A stretch of 64,000 nt of DNA, from NCBI RefSeq assembly GCF_014287355.1, contig NZ_JACOPE010000001.1, positions 1,922,001-1,986,000 on the forward strand. Reading direction: 5' to 3'. Positions within the stretch are counted from its first letter, which is position 1. Each line of letters opens with the position of its first letter. Position numbers and translations under genes: made by a program. Shown here piece by piece: positions 16,230 through 25,053 of the stretch. The notes under the pieces are model-generated. The model was not told where the DNA came from. It made no database searches and worked only from the letters and a program-made list of their open reading frames with translations. The stretch is from Ruminococcus hominis. Its GTDB lineage: Bacteria > Bacillota > Clostridia > Lachnospirales > Lachnospiraceae.

Positions 16230-18476
16230 TTATTCTTCCTTTTTTAACTTTGCAAATGTAGCAAACATCTTCTTTACTCCGGCAGTATCAAATTCTACTG
16301 TCACTTCATAATCTCGTCCGCCTTCTACAATATCTTTTACAGTTCCTACACCAAATTTAATGTGTCTCACTCTGTCTCCAATTGTATAATCAAGGCCTTT
16401 TTCTTTTGTCACTGCAAATTGCTTTGCCCCCGTCATAAGAGGTGAAGCATATGTAGTAAATGGTTTTTGTGTAAATGCTTGTTTTGCCTGCTTAAATGCT
16501 GTTTGAACAGCAGAATCTTTTTCTTCTTTGACAGAAAACAGCTTCTCTTCTTTTTCGAGCAAATCTTCTGGTATTTCTTTCACAAATCTGGATAATCGAT
16601 TATAATGTGTCTCTCCTCTCACCATACGCATTCTTGCACAGCTCAGCACAAGCTCTTGTTCTGCACGTGTGATTCCTACATAACACAAACGTCTTTCTTC
16701 TTCCAGATCTTCCGGATTATCGATACACATATAACTTGGAAATAATCCGTCTTCCATACCTGCCAGGTATACATTCGGAAATTCCAATCCTTTCGCACTA
16801 TGCAATGTCATCAAAACAACATAATCCTGTTCTTCATCTAAATTATCAATATCTGCCACTAACGCTACTTCTTCTAAGAAGCCGCTTAATGAAACTTCTT
16901 TTTGCTCTGCTGCACAGACTTCCTCATAAGTTGCCACTTTATTAAGCAATTCATCAATATTTTCAATTCTGGCCTGTGCATCTTCCTTATCCTCTGCCTC
17001 AAGACTTTCTACATATGCTGTCATCTCAATAATCTCTTTTAACAGATCCGTTAAACTGATTTTTCCAAGTCTGCCTTTGAAATATTCAATCAACGCAACA
17101 AATGAATCTAGTTTTGCAGCACTTCTTCCAATCCCCGGAATCAGATCCAGACCTTGCAGTGCTTCATAAAATCCAATCCCTCTCATCTGGGCAGAATCCT
17201 GCACACGATTCACTGTTGTAAGACCAATCCCACGTTTCGGGACATTAATAATTCTTCGAACAGCCAAATCATCTCTCGCATTATCTATTGTCTTTAAATA
17301 TGAAAGTAAATCCTTAATCTCGCGTCTTGCATAGAAATTCACCCCACCGATAATTTTATATGGAATATTGTTTGCCACAAATTTTTCCTCAAAAATACGA
17401 GACTGTGCATTTGTTCTATACAAGATTGCGTAATCATTATAATGATTTCCTTTTGTGCATCCACTTTTAATCTGATTTACAATAAATTCAGCTTCATCAT
17501 ATGCTGTATCAAACTCATGCAATTGGATTTTTTCCCCATCTCCTTTTTCCGTCCAAAGAGATTTATCTTTTCGTCCGTGATTATTGCGGATCACTGCATT
17601 CGCAGCGTTTAGTATATTACCTGTTGAGCGATAATTCTGTTCCAACTTTATTACTTTTGCATCCTTGAATTTTTCTTCGAAACTTAATATATTCTGTATA
17701 TTAGCTCCTCTAAATTTATAAATGGACTGATCATCATCTCCTACTACACATAAGTTCTGATACTTCGCTGCTAAAAGACTGACAAATTTAAACTGTACTG
17801 TATTTGTATCCTGATATTCGTCCACCATAATATATCTGAATCGATTCTGATAATACTCCAAAACCTCTGCATCCTTCTGGAAAAGCTGTACTGTCTTCAT
17901 CAGCAGGTCATCAAAATCTAATGCGTTATTCGCCTGCAGTTGTTTTTCATATTCCCAGTATACTTTTGCAATCATCTGTTTTGAAAAATCTCCGACTGCA
18001 TTCACTTCATACTCTGCCGGCGTTACCATCTCATCCTTTGCTGATGAAATTGCTCCAAGAAATGTTCTCTCTTTAAATTTCTTTGTATCTATATTCAATT
18101 GCTTACATATATCACGCATCAATGTCTTCTGGTCATCACTGTCATATATTGTAAAATTCGTATCGTAGCCGATGCGATCGATATATCTTCTTAAAATCCT
18201 TACACAAGTGGAATGAAATGTACTAACCCATATACTTTCCGAACCAAATCCAACAAGATTGTCTACTCGTTCACGCATCTCTCCTGCCGCTTTGTTTGTA
18301 AATGTAATTGCCAGTATGTTCCAAGGATTTACACCCTTTTCTTCTATTAAATATGCAATTCTGTGAGTCAGCACTCTGGTCTTACCAGAACCGGCTCCTG
18401 CCAGAATTAAAAGTGGTCCTTCGGTATGATAAACAGCCTCTCTTTGCTGCTCATTCAACGTATCATATATGCTCAT
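16230..18476 (-). CDS. pcrA: ATP-dependent DNA helicase PcrA/UvrD
   Basis: Superfamily 1 3'-5' helicase used in repair, rolling-circle replication and clearing RecA or stalled polymerases. About 748 residues with every motif: LNEQQREAV (Q), LAGAGSGKT (I), FTNKAAGEMRER (Ia), VDEYQDTN (II), VGDDDQSIYKFRGA (III), LEQNYRST (IV), VVLMTLHSAKGLEF (V), EERRLCYVGITRAEQ (VI), and a C-terminal Tudor-like domain (YTIGDRVRHIKFGVGTV) as in PcrA. ATG 18476 (MSIYDTLNEQQ) has GGGAGAG upstream and is preferred over ATG 18500. Confidence 0.95.
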   Translation of the reverse strand: MSIYDTLNEQQREAVYHTEGPLLILAGAGSGKTRVLTHRIAYLIEEKGVNPWNILAITFTNKAAGEMRERVDNLVGFGSESIWVSTFHSTCVRILRRYIDRIGYDTNFTIYDSDDQKTLMRDICKQLNIDTKKFKERTFLGAISSAKDEMVTPAEYEVNAVGDFSKQMIAKVYWEYEKQLQANNALDFDDLLMKTVQLFQKDAEVLEYYQNRFRYIMVDEYQDTNTVQFKFVSLLAAKYQNLCVVGDDDQSIYKFRGANIQNILSFEEKFKDAKVIKLEQNYRSTGNILNAANAVIRNNHGRKDKSLWTEKGDGEKIQLHEFDTAYDEAEFIVNQIKSGCTKGNHYNDYAILYRTNAQSRIFEEKFVANNIPYKIIGGVNFYARREIKDLLSYLKTIDNARDDLAVRRIINVPKRGIGLTTVNRVQDSAQMRGIGFYEALQGLDLIPGIGRSAAKLDSFVALIEYFKGRLGKISLTDLLKEIIEMTAYVESLEAEDKEDAQARIENIDELLNKVATYEEVCAAEQKEVSLSGFLEEVALVADIDNLDEEQDYVVLMTLHSAKGLEFPNVYLAGMEDGLFPSYMCIDNPEDLEEERRLCYVGITRAEQELVLSCARMRMVRGETHYNRLSRFVKEIPEDLLEKEEKLFSVKEEKDSAVQTAFKQAKQAFTQKPFTTYASPLMTGAKQFAVTKEKGLDYTIGDRVRHIKFGVGTVKDIVEGGRDYEVTVEFDTAGVKKMFATFAKLKKEE

Positions 18477-18559
18477 AAAACTCTCCCATCTTATCTTCAT
18501 TTAACCCAAACTCTTACTTTTATTATCGAACGCATGTTCTTTATTGTCAACTAGAATTT

Positions 18560-19384
18560 CTACTTCTTTCGCACATCTCTCGGGGAACATCCGTATATCT
18601 CATGAAACATTCGGTTAAATAATTTGTAATTCGTAAATCCATTCTCTTCTGCAATCTCCAAAATTCCTTTTTGTGTATTGCAGATATCCTGGTAAATATG
18701 CATCAATCGCACCTGATTGACATATCTCAAAAAATTTACCCCCATATTTTGTTTAAAAAAACGACTAAAGTATTCTCTGCTCAAATAAAAATGTGACGCA
18801 ATCTCTTCCAATGAAATCTGCTCTTTATAATGTAATTCTATATACTCTGTAATTTCTCCCAGACGTTCCAATATCGTATTGCGCTCTGAAGTTTGTACAT
18901 GTTCTTCTCTTGTTGCAAAATGATTCAAAAGCTCAAAGAATACTTCCATCGCAATAGCCTGACTTTTCAACCGATATCCGACAGGATGCATCACGTACAT
19001 CGGCGGCAAGCCTTTTAACATCTCACATATTTTTAAATATGCCTCTAACTGTTCTTTTTTTAATTTTTCCCGAGTACAGAAAAAACGATATTTTTCTATA
19101 TCTGAAACATAGTTTTTCATACTGTTTCTTGAAAAATGAATTATCACCATCATTGACGCATTTGCTGCCTTAACTTCATGCATCTGGTTAGAATCCAGCA
19201 CTACAAAATCTCCCGCAACAACCAGATAGTCTTTTCCATCTATCATGATCGACCCATTTCCATTTAATACGTATATAAGTTCTATTGCAGAATGCCAATG
19301 TACCGGATTATATTTCCCTTTTCCTGTATAATAATGAATCTGTACTCCCGTTCGTTCCAACTTGAATAATGGTTCATATATCAT
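18560..19384 (-). CDS. AraC-family transcriptional regulator
   Basis: A 274-residue regulator with an N-terminal cupin ligand-binding domain (GKYNPVHWHSAIELIYVLNG, residues about 20-90) and two C-terminal helix-turn-helix motifs (ISLEEIASHFYLSREYFSRF and ILEIAEENGFTNYKLFNRMF). This architecture controls sugar-use genes in Firmicutes. No sugar operon adjoins it, so the ligand and target are unknown. Confidence 0.88.
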   Translation of the reverse strand: MIYEPLFKLERTGVQIHYYTGKGKYNPVHWHSAIELIYVLNGNGSIMIDGKDYLVVAGDFVVLDSNQMHEVKAANASMMVIIHFSRNSMKNYVSDIEKYRFFCTREKLKKEQLEAYLKICEMLKGLPPMYVMHPVGYRLKSQAIAMEVFFELLNHFATREEHVQTSERNTILERLGEITEYIELHYKEQISLEEIASHFYLSREYFSRFFKQNMGVNFLRYVNQVRLMHIYQDICNTQKGILEIAEENGFTNYKLFNRMFHEIYGCSPRDVRKK

Positions 19385-19514
19385 CCTTTATTGCTCCCTT
19401 TAAATCCCAGTTCTCTGTATATCTTTCAAACAGTATTATTATATTAACATATGACACATACATTTTCACGCTTAAAGTTCTTAAAATTCATACGAAATTC
19501 ATTTTCAAAAATGC

Positions 19515-19543
19515 TTGCCATCTAGTTTTTAATACTATATAAT
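19515..19543 (+). promoter_or_regulatory. putative promoter of the DUF1836 gene
   Basis: TTGCCA (19515-19520), a 17-bp spacer and TATAAT (19538-19543), 20 bases before the ATG at 19564, with GAGGTGAT as ribosome site. Confidence 0.6.
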
Positions 19544-19563
19544 AGCTATATTGAGGTGATAAA

Positions 19564-20157
19564 ATGACAATAGATTCCAATGATATCTTAAACAGTATTT
19601 TAAATAGTATTTCACGCATTGATTATATCCACTCTACTGAGATTCCGAATATGAATCTGTACATGGATCAGGTTACTACTTTAATGGAAGAAGGACTTTC
19701 TTCTACCAAGCGTTATGATGACGACAAGATTTTAACAAAGACAATGATCAACAACTACACAAAAAATAATCTTCTGCCTCCACCGGATAAGAAGAAATAT
19801 TCCAAAGAGCATGTCTTAGTATTGATTTTTATCTACTATTTTAAAAATATTCTTTCTATTAAAGATATTGAAACTTTATTAAAACCTATTACAGAAAAGT
19901 ATTTTCATACTGATGAGAATTTATCTATGACAGACATTTATGAAGAAATCTGCTCTGTCCAGAAGTCACGAATCGATTCTCTGCAGGAAGAGTTAAAAAC
20001 AGCTTTTGCTCGTTCTGAAGGTTCTTTTTCTAAAGTTCACGATGATGATAAAGAGCAGCTACAGCTATTTTCTCTACTGTGCGATCTCAGTTTTGATGTA
20101 TATGTCAAAAAGCAAATCATCGAAAAATTGCTGGATGAAGTACATCCACAAGAATAA
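19564..20157 (+). CDS. DUF1836 domain protein
   Basis: A 197-residue cytoplasmic protein of the DUF1836 family. The N-terminal part carries a MerR/HTH-like pattern (LTKTMINNYTKNNLLPPPDK then YSKEHVLVLIFIYYFKNILS), so a DNA-binding regulator is plausible although the family has no established function. It is transcribed away from the araC-type gene and ends in a strong bidirectional terminator. Confidence 0.75.
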   Translation: MTIDSNDILNSILNSISRIDYIHSTEIPNMNLYMDQVTTLMEEGLSSTKRYDDDKILTKTMINNYTKNNLLPPPDKKKYSKEHVLVLIFIYYFKNILSIKDIETLLKPITEKYFHTDENLSMTDIYEEICSVQKSRIDSLQEELKTAFARSEGSFSKVHDDDKEQLQLFSLLCDLSFDVYVKKQIIEKLLDEVHPQE

Positions 20158-20161
20158 AAAG

Positions 20162-20205
20162 AAACGAGAACTGCTATGCACTGAACAGTTCTCGTTTCTT
20201 TTTCT
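20162..20205. terminator. bidirectional terminator
   Basis: A 16-bp perfect stem (AAAGAAACGAGAACTG with CAGTTCTCGTTTCTTT) lies between the convergent DUF1836 gene and the YerC-like gene, with A and T tracts on both sides. Confidence 0.85.
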
Positions 20206-20209
20206 GTCT

Positions 20210-20509
20210 TTAGTTTTCTTTTTTACTCTCAAGTCGTCTGAACACCATATCATATCCATCATTTCCATAATTCAATGACCGGTTCACTCGACTGATCGTA
20301 GCTGTAGAAGCACCTGTCTTTTCCGCAATCTCAAGATATGTCTTTTTCTCTCTCAGCATCTTCGCAACCTCGAATCTTTGTGAAAGAGACAACAACTCAT
20401 TAATTGTGCAAATGTCTTCAAAAAATGTGTAGCATTCCTCTTTATCCTGCAAACTCAAAATTGCATCAAACAAATAGTCTACTGCCTCTGTTCTTATTTT
20501 TTTACTCAT
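20210..20509 (-). CDS. YerC/YecD-type TrpR-like regulator
   Basis: About 99 residues of the TrpR/YerC family: an all-helical DNA-binding protein with the TrpR-like helix-turn-helix (ELLSLSQRFEVAKMLREKKT, IAEKTGASTATISRVNRSLN). In Firmicutes this gene commonly neighbours pcrA, as here (about 2 kb away). ATG 20509 (MSKKIRTEAV) follows AAAGGAG, so the longer frame from 20533 is rejected. Target genes unknown. Confidence 0.85.
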   Translation of the reverse strand: MSKKIRTEAVDYLFDAILSLQDKEECYTFFEDICTINELLSLSQRFEVAKMLREKKTYLEIAEKTGASTATISRVNRSLNYGNDGYDMVFRRLESKKEN

Positions 20510-20772
20510 ATGCCGTACTCCTTTGTTACTCAAAGACTATCTAATATTTTAACACATTAAATTCATAAAATCCACTGTTTTATCATAATAAAATTCTAAA
20601 GGTGCAAATATTTTAAATATTTTCTTTGAAATACAATTCTGCATTTCGACAATTAACCATACTTTTTTCACAATTTTTTCAAAATAACACCTATTTTAAC
20701 GTTGTTCTTGCTTTCATAAAATGTTATAATGTTCATGTTGTAGAAAATTTATAAAAAATAAGGAGTATACAT

Positions 20773-21978
20773 ATGAAGTGTCCATTATGTGGAAAAGATG
20801 TTATATTACAGCAGAAACAAGTTGGAACCAATGAGAATGGTGAGCCAATTATGAATCAGTATGCGATTTGCAAAGACTGTAAAAAGCAGTGGAATTTAGA
20901 TAAACAACGTGCAAAGAAAATGGCAGCTAAGAAAGCGGTTGAAGATGCAAAACAGGCTGAGCCTGCTCGCTCAGACGAAGAGAAAAAAGCTGTTAAAAAG
21001 TCTCGCCCTGTTAACGGAGAGGACGCACCTAGGAAACGTCGTCCTGTCAATGAAGACGGAACTCCTAAGAAACACCGCACGACTGACGGAGAAGCCACTC
21101 CTAAAAAGCGCCGTCCTGTCAACGAAGACGGAACTCCTAAGAAACGCCGCACAGCTGATGGAGAAGCCACTCCTAAAAAGCGCCGTCCTGTCAATGAAGA
21201 CGGAACTCCTAAGAAGCGCCGTCCTGTCAATGAAGACGGAACTCCTAAGAAACGTCGCACGGCTGATGGAGAAGCTGCTCCTAAAAAGCGCCGTCCTATT
21301 GAAGAAGAGGCAGCTCTCTCTTCTGCTTCTGAAACTACAGAAGAGCAAAAATATAGTAATATTCCACCTCAGCATGTTCGTGCAAAACGAGAACATGCAA
21401 TGCGCAAAGGTTACGAGGATATGCTTTCAACCGATCCATCCTACAAATCAAACAAGATTTCTAACACGGATGATCTTTCCGATTTGAAGCAGCGTACAAT
21501 GAATGCATATGATGATATGAATGATGATGATGACTGGGATGATGAATACGAACCAAAAGCCAGATTCCGCGTCTTACGTGTTCTTTTAGGAATTCTCTCT
21601 ATCGGAGGTTTTGGTTTCTGTGTTTATTCTGCACTAATGGCAGGTCTGGATGGTATTCTATCCGGTGATACAGCTTCTGCCGGTATGACTTATGCCATTC
21701 TTGCAGCATGTATGTTTGTATCTGCACTGTTATTATTAATTATGCAGAAGTCGAATTCTGTTTTTGCTTTCATTCTACCAATGATTTTATATCTTGGTGG
21801 CGGTGTATATGCATTTATGAAACGCCAAGGAGAAGCCAACCTTTTGTATTGTGCAATTGCAGGGCTTGTTCTTGCAGTAATTTTCTTGATTCTTACAATT
21901 GCATCGAGAGGAGATTCTGATGATTACGACCCGTCAGATGACTATGATGATCCATTTGAAGATGATTTTGATAATTAA
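20773..21978 (+). CDS. zinc-ribbon membrane protein with nine basic 12-residue repeats
   Basis: A 401-residue protein in three parts. Residues 1-40 form a zinc ribbon (CPLCG and CKDC). Residues 75-182 are nine tandem 12-mers alternating KKRRPVNEDGTP and KKRRTADGEATP, strongly basic and probably disordered. Residues about 265-385 hold four membrane segments, followed by an acidic C-terminus (YDPSDDYDDPFEDDFDN). A basic cytoplasmic linker next to a membrane domain might bind nucleic acid or an acidic partner; that is speculation. A promoter (TTGTTC, 17 bp, TATAAT near 20724) and AAGGAG precede it. Family not recognised. Confidence 0.8.
   Translation: MKCPLCGKDVILQQKQVGTNENGEPIMNQYAICKDCKKQWNLDKQRAKKMAAKKAVEDAKQAEPARSDEEKKAVKKSRPVNGEDAPRKRRPVNEDGTPKKHRTTDGEATPKKRRPVNEDGTPKKRRTADGEATPKKRRPVNEDGTPKKRRPVNEDGTPKKRRTADGEAAPKKRRPIEEEAALSSASETTEEQKYSNIPPQHVRAKREHAMRKGYEDMLSTDPSYKSNKISNTDDLSDLKQRTMNAYDDMNDDDDWDDEYEPKARFRVLRVLLGILSIGGFGFCVYSALMAGLDGILSGDTASAGMTYAILAACMFVSALLLLIMQKSNSVFAFILPMILYLGGGVYAFMKRQGEANLLYCAIAGLVLAVIFLILTIASRGDSDDYDPSDDYDDPFEDDFDN
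20995..21318 (+). repeat. 36-bp in-frame tandem repeat, nine units
   Basis: Nine 36-bp units encode the 12-residue repeats; several units are nearly identical at DNA level (for example the KKRRPVNEDGTP units), so copy number could change by slippage or recombination without breaking the frame. Long open frames on all strands here are by-products of the repeat. Confidence 0.9.
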
Positions 21979-21990
21979 TTTCTAATACAA

Positions 21991-22043
21991 AAAATCCCAT
22001 TAGCTATGTAGTTTTACAATTCCATAGTCAAATGGGATTTTTG
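21991..22043 (+). terminator. terminator of the zinc-ribbon gene
   Basis: AAAAATCCCATT and AATGGGATTTTT arms with a second pair CTATG/CATAG inside form an extended hairpin ending in a T run. Confidence 0.7.
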
Positions 22044-22174
22044 TGTCTTTTATATATCTTTTCCCTTATTTTTCAATTTTTTTTGGTATTTTTTTCTCAA
22101 ATTATATGGTATTTTCTGTCTTTTCATAGTATAATATATTTATCTTATGAAAAAGCAATATGGGAGGATACTCA

Positions 22175-23314
22175 ATGAAACAAAATAATATGCTTGCTAT
22201 GATTTTAGCTGGTGGACGCGGCAGTCGTCTTCATGATCTGACAAACAAAGTCGCTAAGCCGGCAGTATCTTATGGGGGAAAGTACCGAATCATTGACTTT
22301 CCACTTAGTAACTGTGCGAACAGTGGAATCGATACTGTAGGAGTGCTTACCCAGTATGAATCAATTCTTTTGAATAGTTATGTTGCTGCTGGAAGACGTT
22401 GGGGTCTGGATGCAAAAAACAGTGGTGTTTATGTACTTCCACCACGTGAGAAAGCAGATACTGATCTGGATGTTTATCGTGGAACTGCAGATGCCATTTC
22501 ACAGAACATTGATTTTATTAACAATTATAATCCGGAATATGTTCTTATCCTTTCCGGAGACCACATTTATAAGATGAATTATGCAAAGATGTTGGATTAT
22601 CATATCAAATCCAATGCTGATGCTACAATTGCCGTTATTGAAGTTCCAATGAAAGAAGCCAGCCGTTTTGGTATTATGAACGCTAACGAAGACGGACGTA
22701 TTGTTGAATTCGAAGAGAAACCAGAACATCCAAAGAGCAACCTTGCTTCTATGGGAATTTATATTTTCAACTGGAAACTGCTTCGTAAGATGTTGCAGGC
22801 TGATATGAAGGATACTAATTCGAGCCATGACTTCGGTAAAGATATCATTCCGCAGATGCTTGCAGATGAAAAACGTCTCTTTGCATATAAATTTAAAGGC
22901 TACTGGAAAGATGTAGGTACAATTGATTCTTTATGGGAAGCTAATATGGACTTACTCGATCCTAAGAATGAATTAGATCTCAATGATCCTTCATGGAAAA
23001 TTTATACAGAGGATTCTACTACTCTTCCTCATATTTTAGGACCAAATGCTAACATTAACAAAGCATTTATTACTCAGGGATGTGATGTCGATGGTGAGAT
23101 TACAAACTCTGTATTATTTACGAGTGCAAAAGTAGCAACCGGTGCAAAAGTTATTGACAGTGTACTGATGCCTGGTGTTGTTGTTGAAGAAGGTGCCGTT
23201 GTAACCCGTGCCCTTGTCGCAGATGGTGTCCGCATTGGTAAAGATGCCGTTGTTGGAAGCGCAGACAGCGAAAATATTGAACTTGTAGCAAAACGCATAA
23301 AGGGGGCAGAATAA
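22175..23314 (+). CDS. glgC: glucose-1-phosphate adenylyltransferase, catalytic subunit
   Basis: Makes ADP-glucose for glycogen synthesis. About 379 residues with the nucleotidyltransferase signature [20 protein letters not shown], the [10 protein letters not shown] segment, [10 protein letters not shown] metal region, EEKP sugar site ([14 protein letters not shown]), GYWKDVGTI, and a C-terminal left-handed beta-helix. ATG 22175 follows GGGAGG; the earlier ATG at 22160 is rejected. The next gene, glgD, begins 2 bases after its stop; in Firmicutes GlgC and GlgD form a heterotetramer with GlgC catalytic. Confidence 0.95.
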   Translation: MKQNNMLAMILAGGRGSRLHDLTNKVAKPAVSYGGKYRIIDFPLSNCANSGIDTVGVLTQYESILLNSYVAAGRRWGLDAKNSGVYVLPPREKADTDLDVYRGTADAISQNIDFINNYNPEYVLILSGDHIYKMNYAKMLDYHIKSNADATIAVIEVPMKEASRFGIMNANEDGRIVEFEEKPEHPKSNLASMGIYIFNWKLLRKMLQADMKDTNSSHDFGKDIIPQMLADEKRLFAYKFKGYWKDVGTIDSLWEANMDLLDPKNELDLNDPSWKIYTEDSTTLPHILGPNANINKAFITQGCDVDGEITNSVLFTSAKVATGAKVIDSVLMPGVVVEEGAVVTRALVADGVRIGKDAVVGSADSENIELVAKRIKGAE

Positions 23315-23315
23315 T

Positions 23316-24431
23316 ATGTGTGACGCATTAGGAATCATTAATTTCTCCAGAAGTCAGGTTCACGTAGAAGGACTTCAGGATTACCGTTCAATCGGAGCAT
23401 TTTCTTTCTTAGGAAGATATAGAATGATTGATTTTCCACTTTCAAATATGACAAACAGTGGAATGGATCAAATCAAAGTATTTCTTAACAAACAACCACG
23501 TTCTTTAGTAGAACACCTTGGTACAGGCCGTCATTATAATATCAATTCAAAACGTGGACATCTTCATATACTATTTTCTGAAGGTGAACGAAAGAATTCA
23601 TTGTATGACACTGATATTGCAACATATTTAGATAACTTATCTTACATAGAAGAAAGTCCTTTTGACTACGTGATCATTGCTCCTAGCCACATGATATTTA
23701 AGCAGGATTTTGATGAGCTTATGAATAAACATGTTGAATCCGGAGCAGATATCACATTGCTTTATCATACAGTAGATAATGCAAATGAGAGCTTTTTCAA
23801 TTGTGATATTTTAAATTTGAATAAACAAAAAGGTGTCCTTTCTATTGAAAAGAATCGTGCGACCGCAAAGAACCGCAATATTTTCATGGATACTTATGTT
23901 ATGAGAAAAGATTTGTTCATCGATTTACTTAAGAAAGGGGCATCACATTCTGCATTGTATACACTTCCTCAGGTAGTTAATCATGCTTGCCAGGACTTTG
24001 ATGTACGTGGAATTTCACATCGTGGATACTTTGCCGCTGTTACTGACTTAAAGAGTTATTTCGATGCAAATCTCTCTTTACTGGATGCAAAAACAAGAAA
24101 TCTTCTTTTCGAAGAGGATTGGCCAATTTATACAAGAACTAGTGATTCTTGCCCAACAAAATATTTAGAAACAGCCAGTGCCCGCTCTTCTATCATCTCA
24201 AACGGATGTACTATTGAAGGAGATATTGAAAACAGCATTATCGGACGTGGATGTAATATTAAGAAAGGGGCTGTATTAAAGAACTGTGTTGTACTTCCAA
24301 ATGTAACAATCGGTGAAGATGTACATGCAGAAAATCTGATCATTGATAAGTACGCTAAACTGATTCATGCAAAAGAAGTAATTTGCACACCGGAACAGCC
24401 TGGATATATTAAGAGAAGCGATTGTATCTAA
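23316..24431 (+). CDS. glgD: GlgD, regulatory subunit of glucose-1-phosphate adenylyltransferase
   Basis: A 371-residue GlgC paralogue lacking the GGxGxRL nucleotide motif (here FSRSQVHVEGLQDYRSIGAF), while keeping the fold (RMIDFPLSNMTNSGMDQI) and the C-terminal beta-helix (SNGCTIEGDIENSIIGRGC). This loss of the catalytic loop is the family hallmark; GlgD raises the activity of GlgC. Downstream glycogen genes (glgA, glgB) are not adjacent in the window. Confidence 0.93.
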   Translation: MCDALGIINFSRSQVHVEGLQDYRSIGAFSFLGRYRMIDFPLSNMTNSGMDQIKVFLNKQPRSLVEHLGTGRHYNINSKRGHLHILFSEGERKNSLYDTDIATYLDNLSYIEESPFDYVIIAPSHMIFKQDFDELMNKHVESGADITLLYHTVDNANESFFNCDILNLNKQKGVLSIEKNRATAKNRNIFMDTYVMRKDLFIDLLKKGASHSALYTLPQVVNHACQDFDVRGISHRGYFAAVTDLKSYFDANLSLLDAKTRNLLFEEDWPIYTRTSDSCPTKYLETASARSSIISNGCTIEGDIENSIIGRGCNIKKGAVLKNCVVLPNVTIGEDVHAENLIIDKYAKLIHAKEVICTPEQPGYIKRSDCI

Positions 24432-24456
24432 CCATTATATTACATTTTTCTAAGAC

Positions 24457-24490
24457 AAAAAGAGAAGCGATTAATTCCGCTTCTCTTTTT
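24457..24490. terminator. bidirectional terminator
   Basis: AAAAAGAGAAGCG (24457-24469) pairs perfectly with CGCTTCTCTTTTT (24478-24490); it lies between convergent glgD and the MarR gene and includes the latter's stop. Confidence 0.85.
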
Positions 24491-24923
24491 GTTCGTATTG
24501 ATAGAAGAATTCACTGAGTCCATTTAATGTTTTAACAAGAACTCCTATCTCTTCTTCATTTAATTGTCTCATTACTGCATCTGTCATCTGCTCATGATAT
24601 TCTGCATGATGATGATATGCTTTTCTTCCTTTTTCAGTCAGATAAATATTTACAACACGACGATCCTTCTCTCCTCGTTTTCGTTCAGTATATCCTTTAT
24701 TTACAAGCCCGTTCATAGAAGTCGTCAAGGAACCAACTGTTACTTTTAACTTTGCCGCAATAGAGGACATATTTCCTCCGTCAAGTCCAACCGCCTCAAT
24801 GATGTGCATATCATTATTGGTGATATCTTTATATTCTTCTGTAATAATTGCCTCTTCTTCCAGCTGCAATATCTCATTAAATAAATGTACAAGAACATCG
24901 TTTATTATCTTTCGGTTATCCAC
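24471..24923 (-). CDS. fabT: MarR-family regulator, probable FabT
   Basis: A 150-residue winged-helix regulator (NDMHIIEAVGLDGGNMSSIA, KLKVTVGSLTTSMNGLVNKG, wing RKRGEKDRRVVNIYLTEKG). It starts with GTG 24923 after AGGAGAG. It lies directly after the fatty acid operon on the same strand, and a FabT-like palindrome sits at the fabH promoter, so a FabT-type repressor that senses acyl-ACP is the likely role. In streptococci fabT is at the front of the cluster; here it is at the back with its own upstream region and an inverted repeat. Confidence 0.75.
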   Translation of the reverse strand: MDNRKIINDVLVHLFNEILQLEEEAIITEEYKDITNNDMHIIEAVGLDGGNMSSIAAKLKVTVGSLTTSMNGLVNKGYTERKRGEKDRRVVNIYLTEKGRKAYHHHAEYHEQMTDAVMRQLNEEEIGVLVKTLNGLSEFFYQYEQKEKRN

Positions 24924-24951
24924 AGCGTTCTCTCCTGTCTTTTCTATTGTT

Positions 24952-24999
24952 TAAGACATATTTCTTTTAAACACTTCACTTTTGTTTTAATATGTCTTA
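24952..24999 (-). promoter_or_regulatory. inverted repeat upstream of the MarR gene
   Basis: TAAGACATATT (24952-24962) and AATATGTCTTA (24989-24999) are perfect 11-bp inverted arms separated by 26 bp, about 30-75 bases before the GTG start. Possible operator for a MarR-type protein. Confidence 0.45.
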
Positions 25000-25053
25000 T
25001 CTTCTCCAATCCAATATAGTATAACACGTTGACAAGATTGAAACCACTATTTT

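Noticed and set aside
20995..21318. CRISPR array
   Set aside because: The 36-bp repeat is a coding tandem repeat with no spacers.
20856..21487. Three overlapping open frames (two antisense, one sense) of 134-192 codons across the repeat tract
   Set aside because: They arise from the 36-bp periodicity, which keeps several frames free of stops; none has a ribosome site, and the zinc-ribbon frame has conserved domains on both sides.
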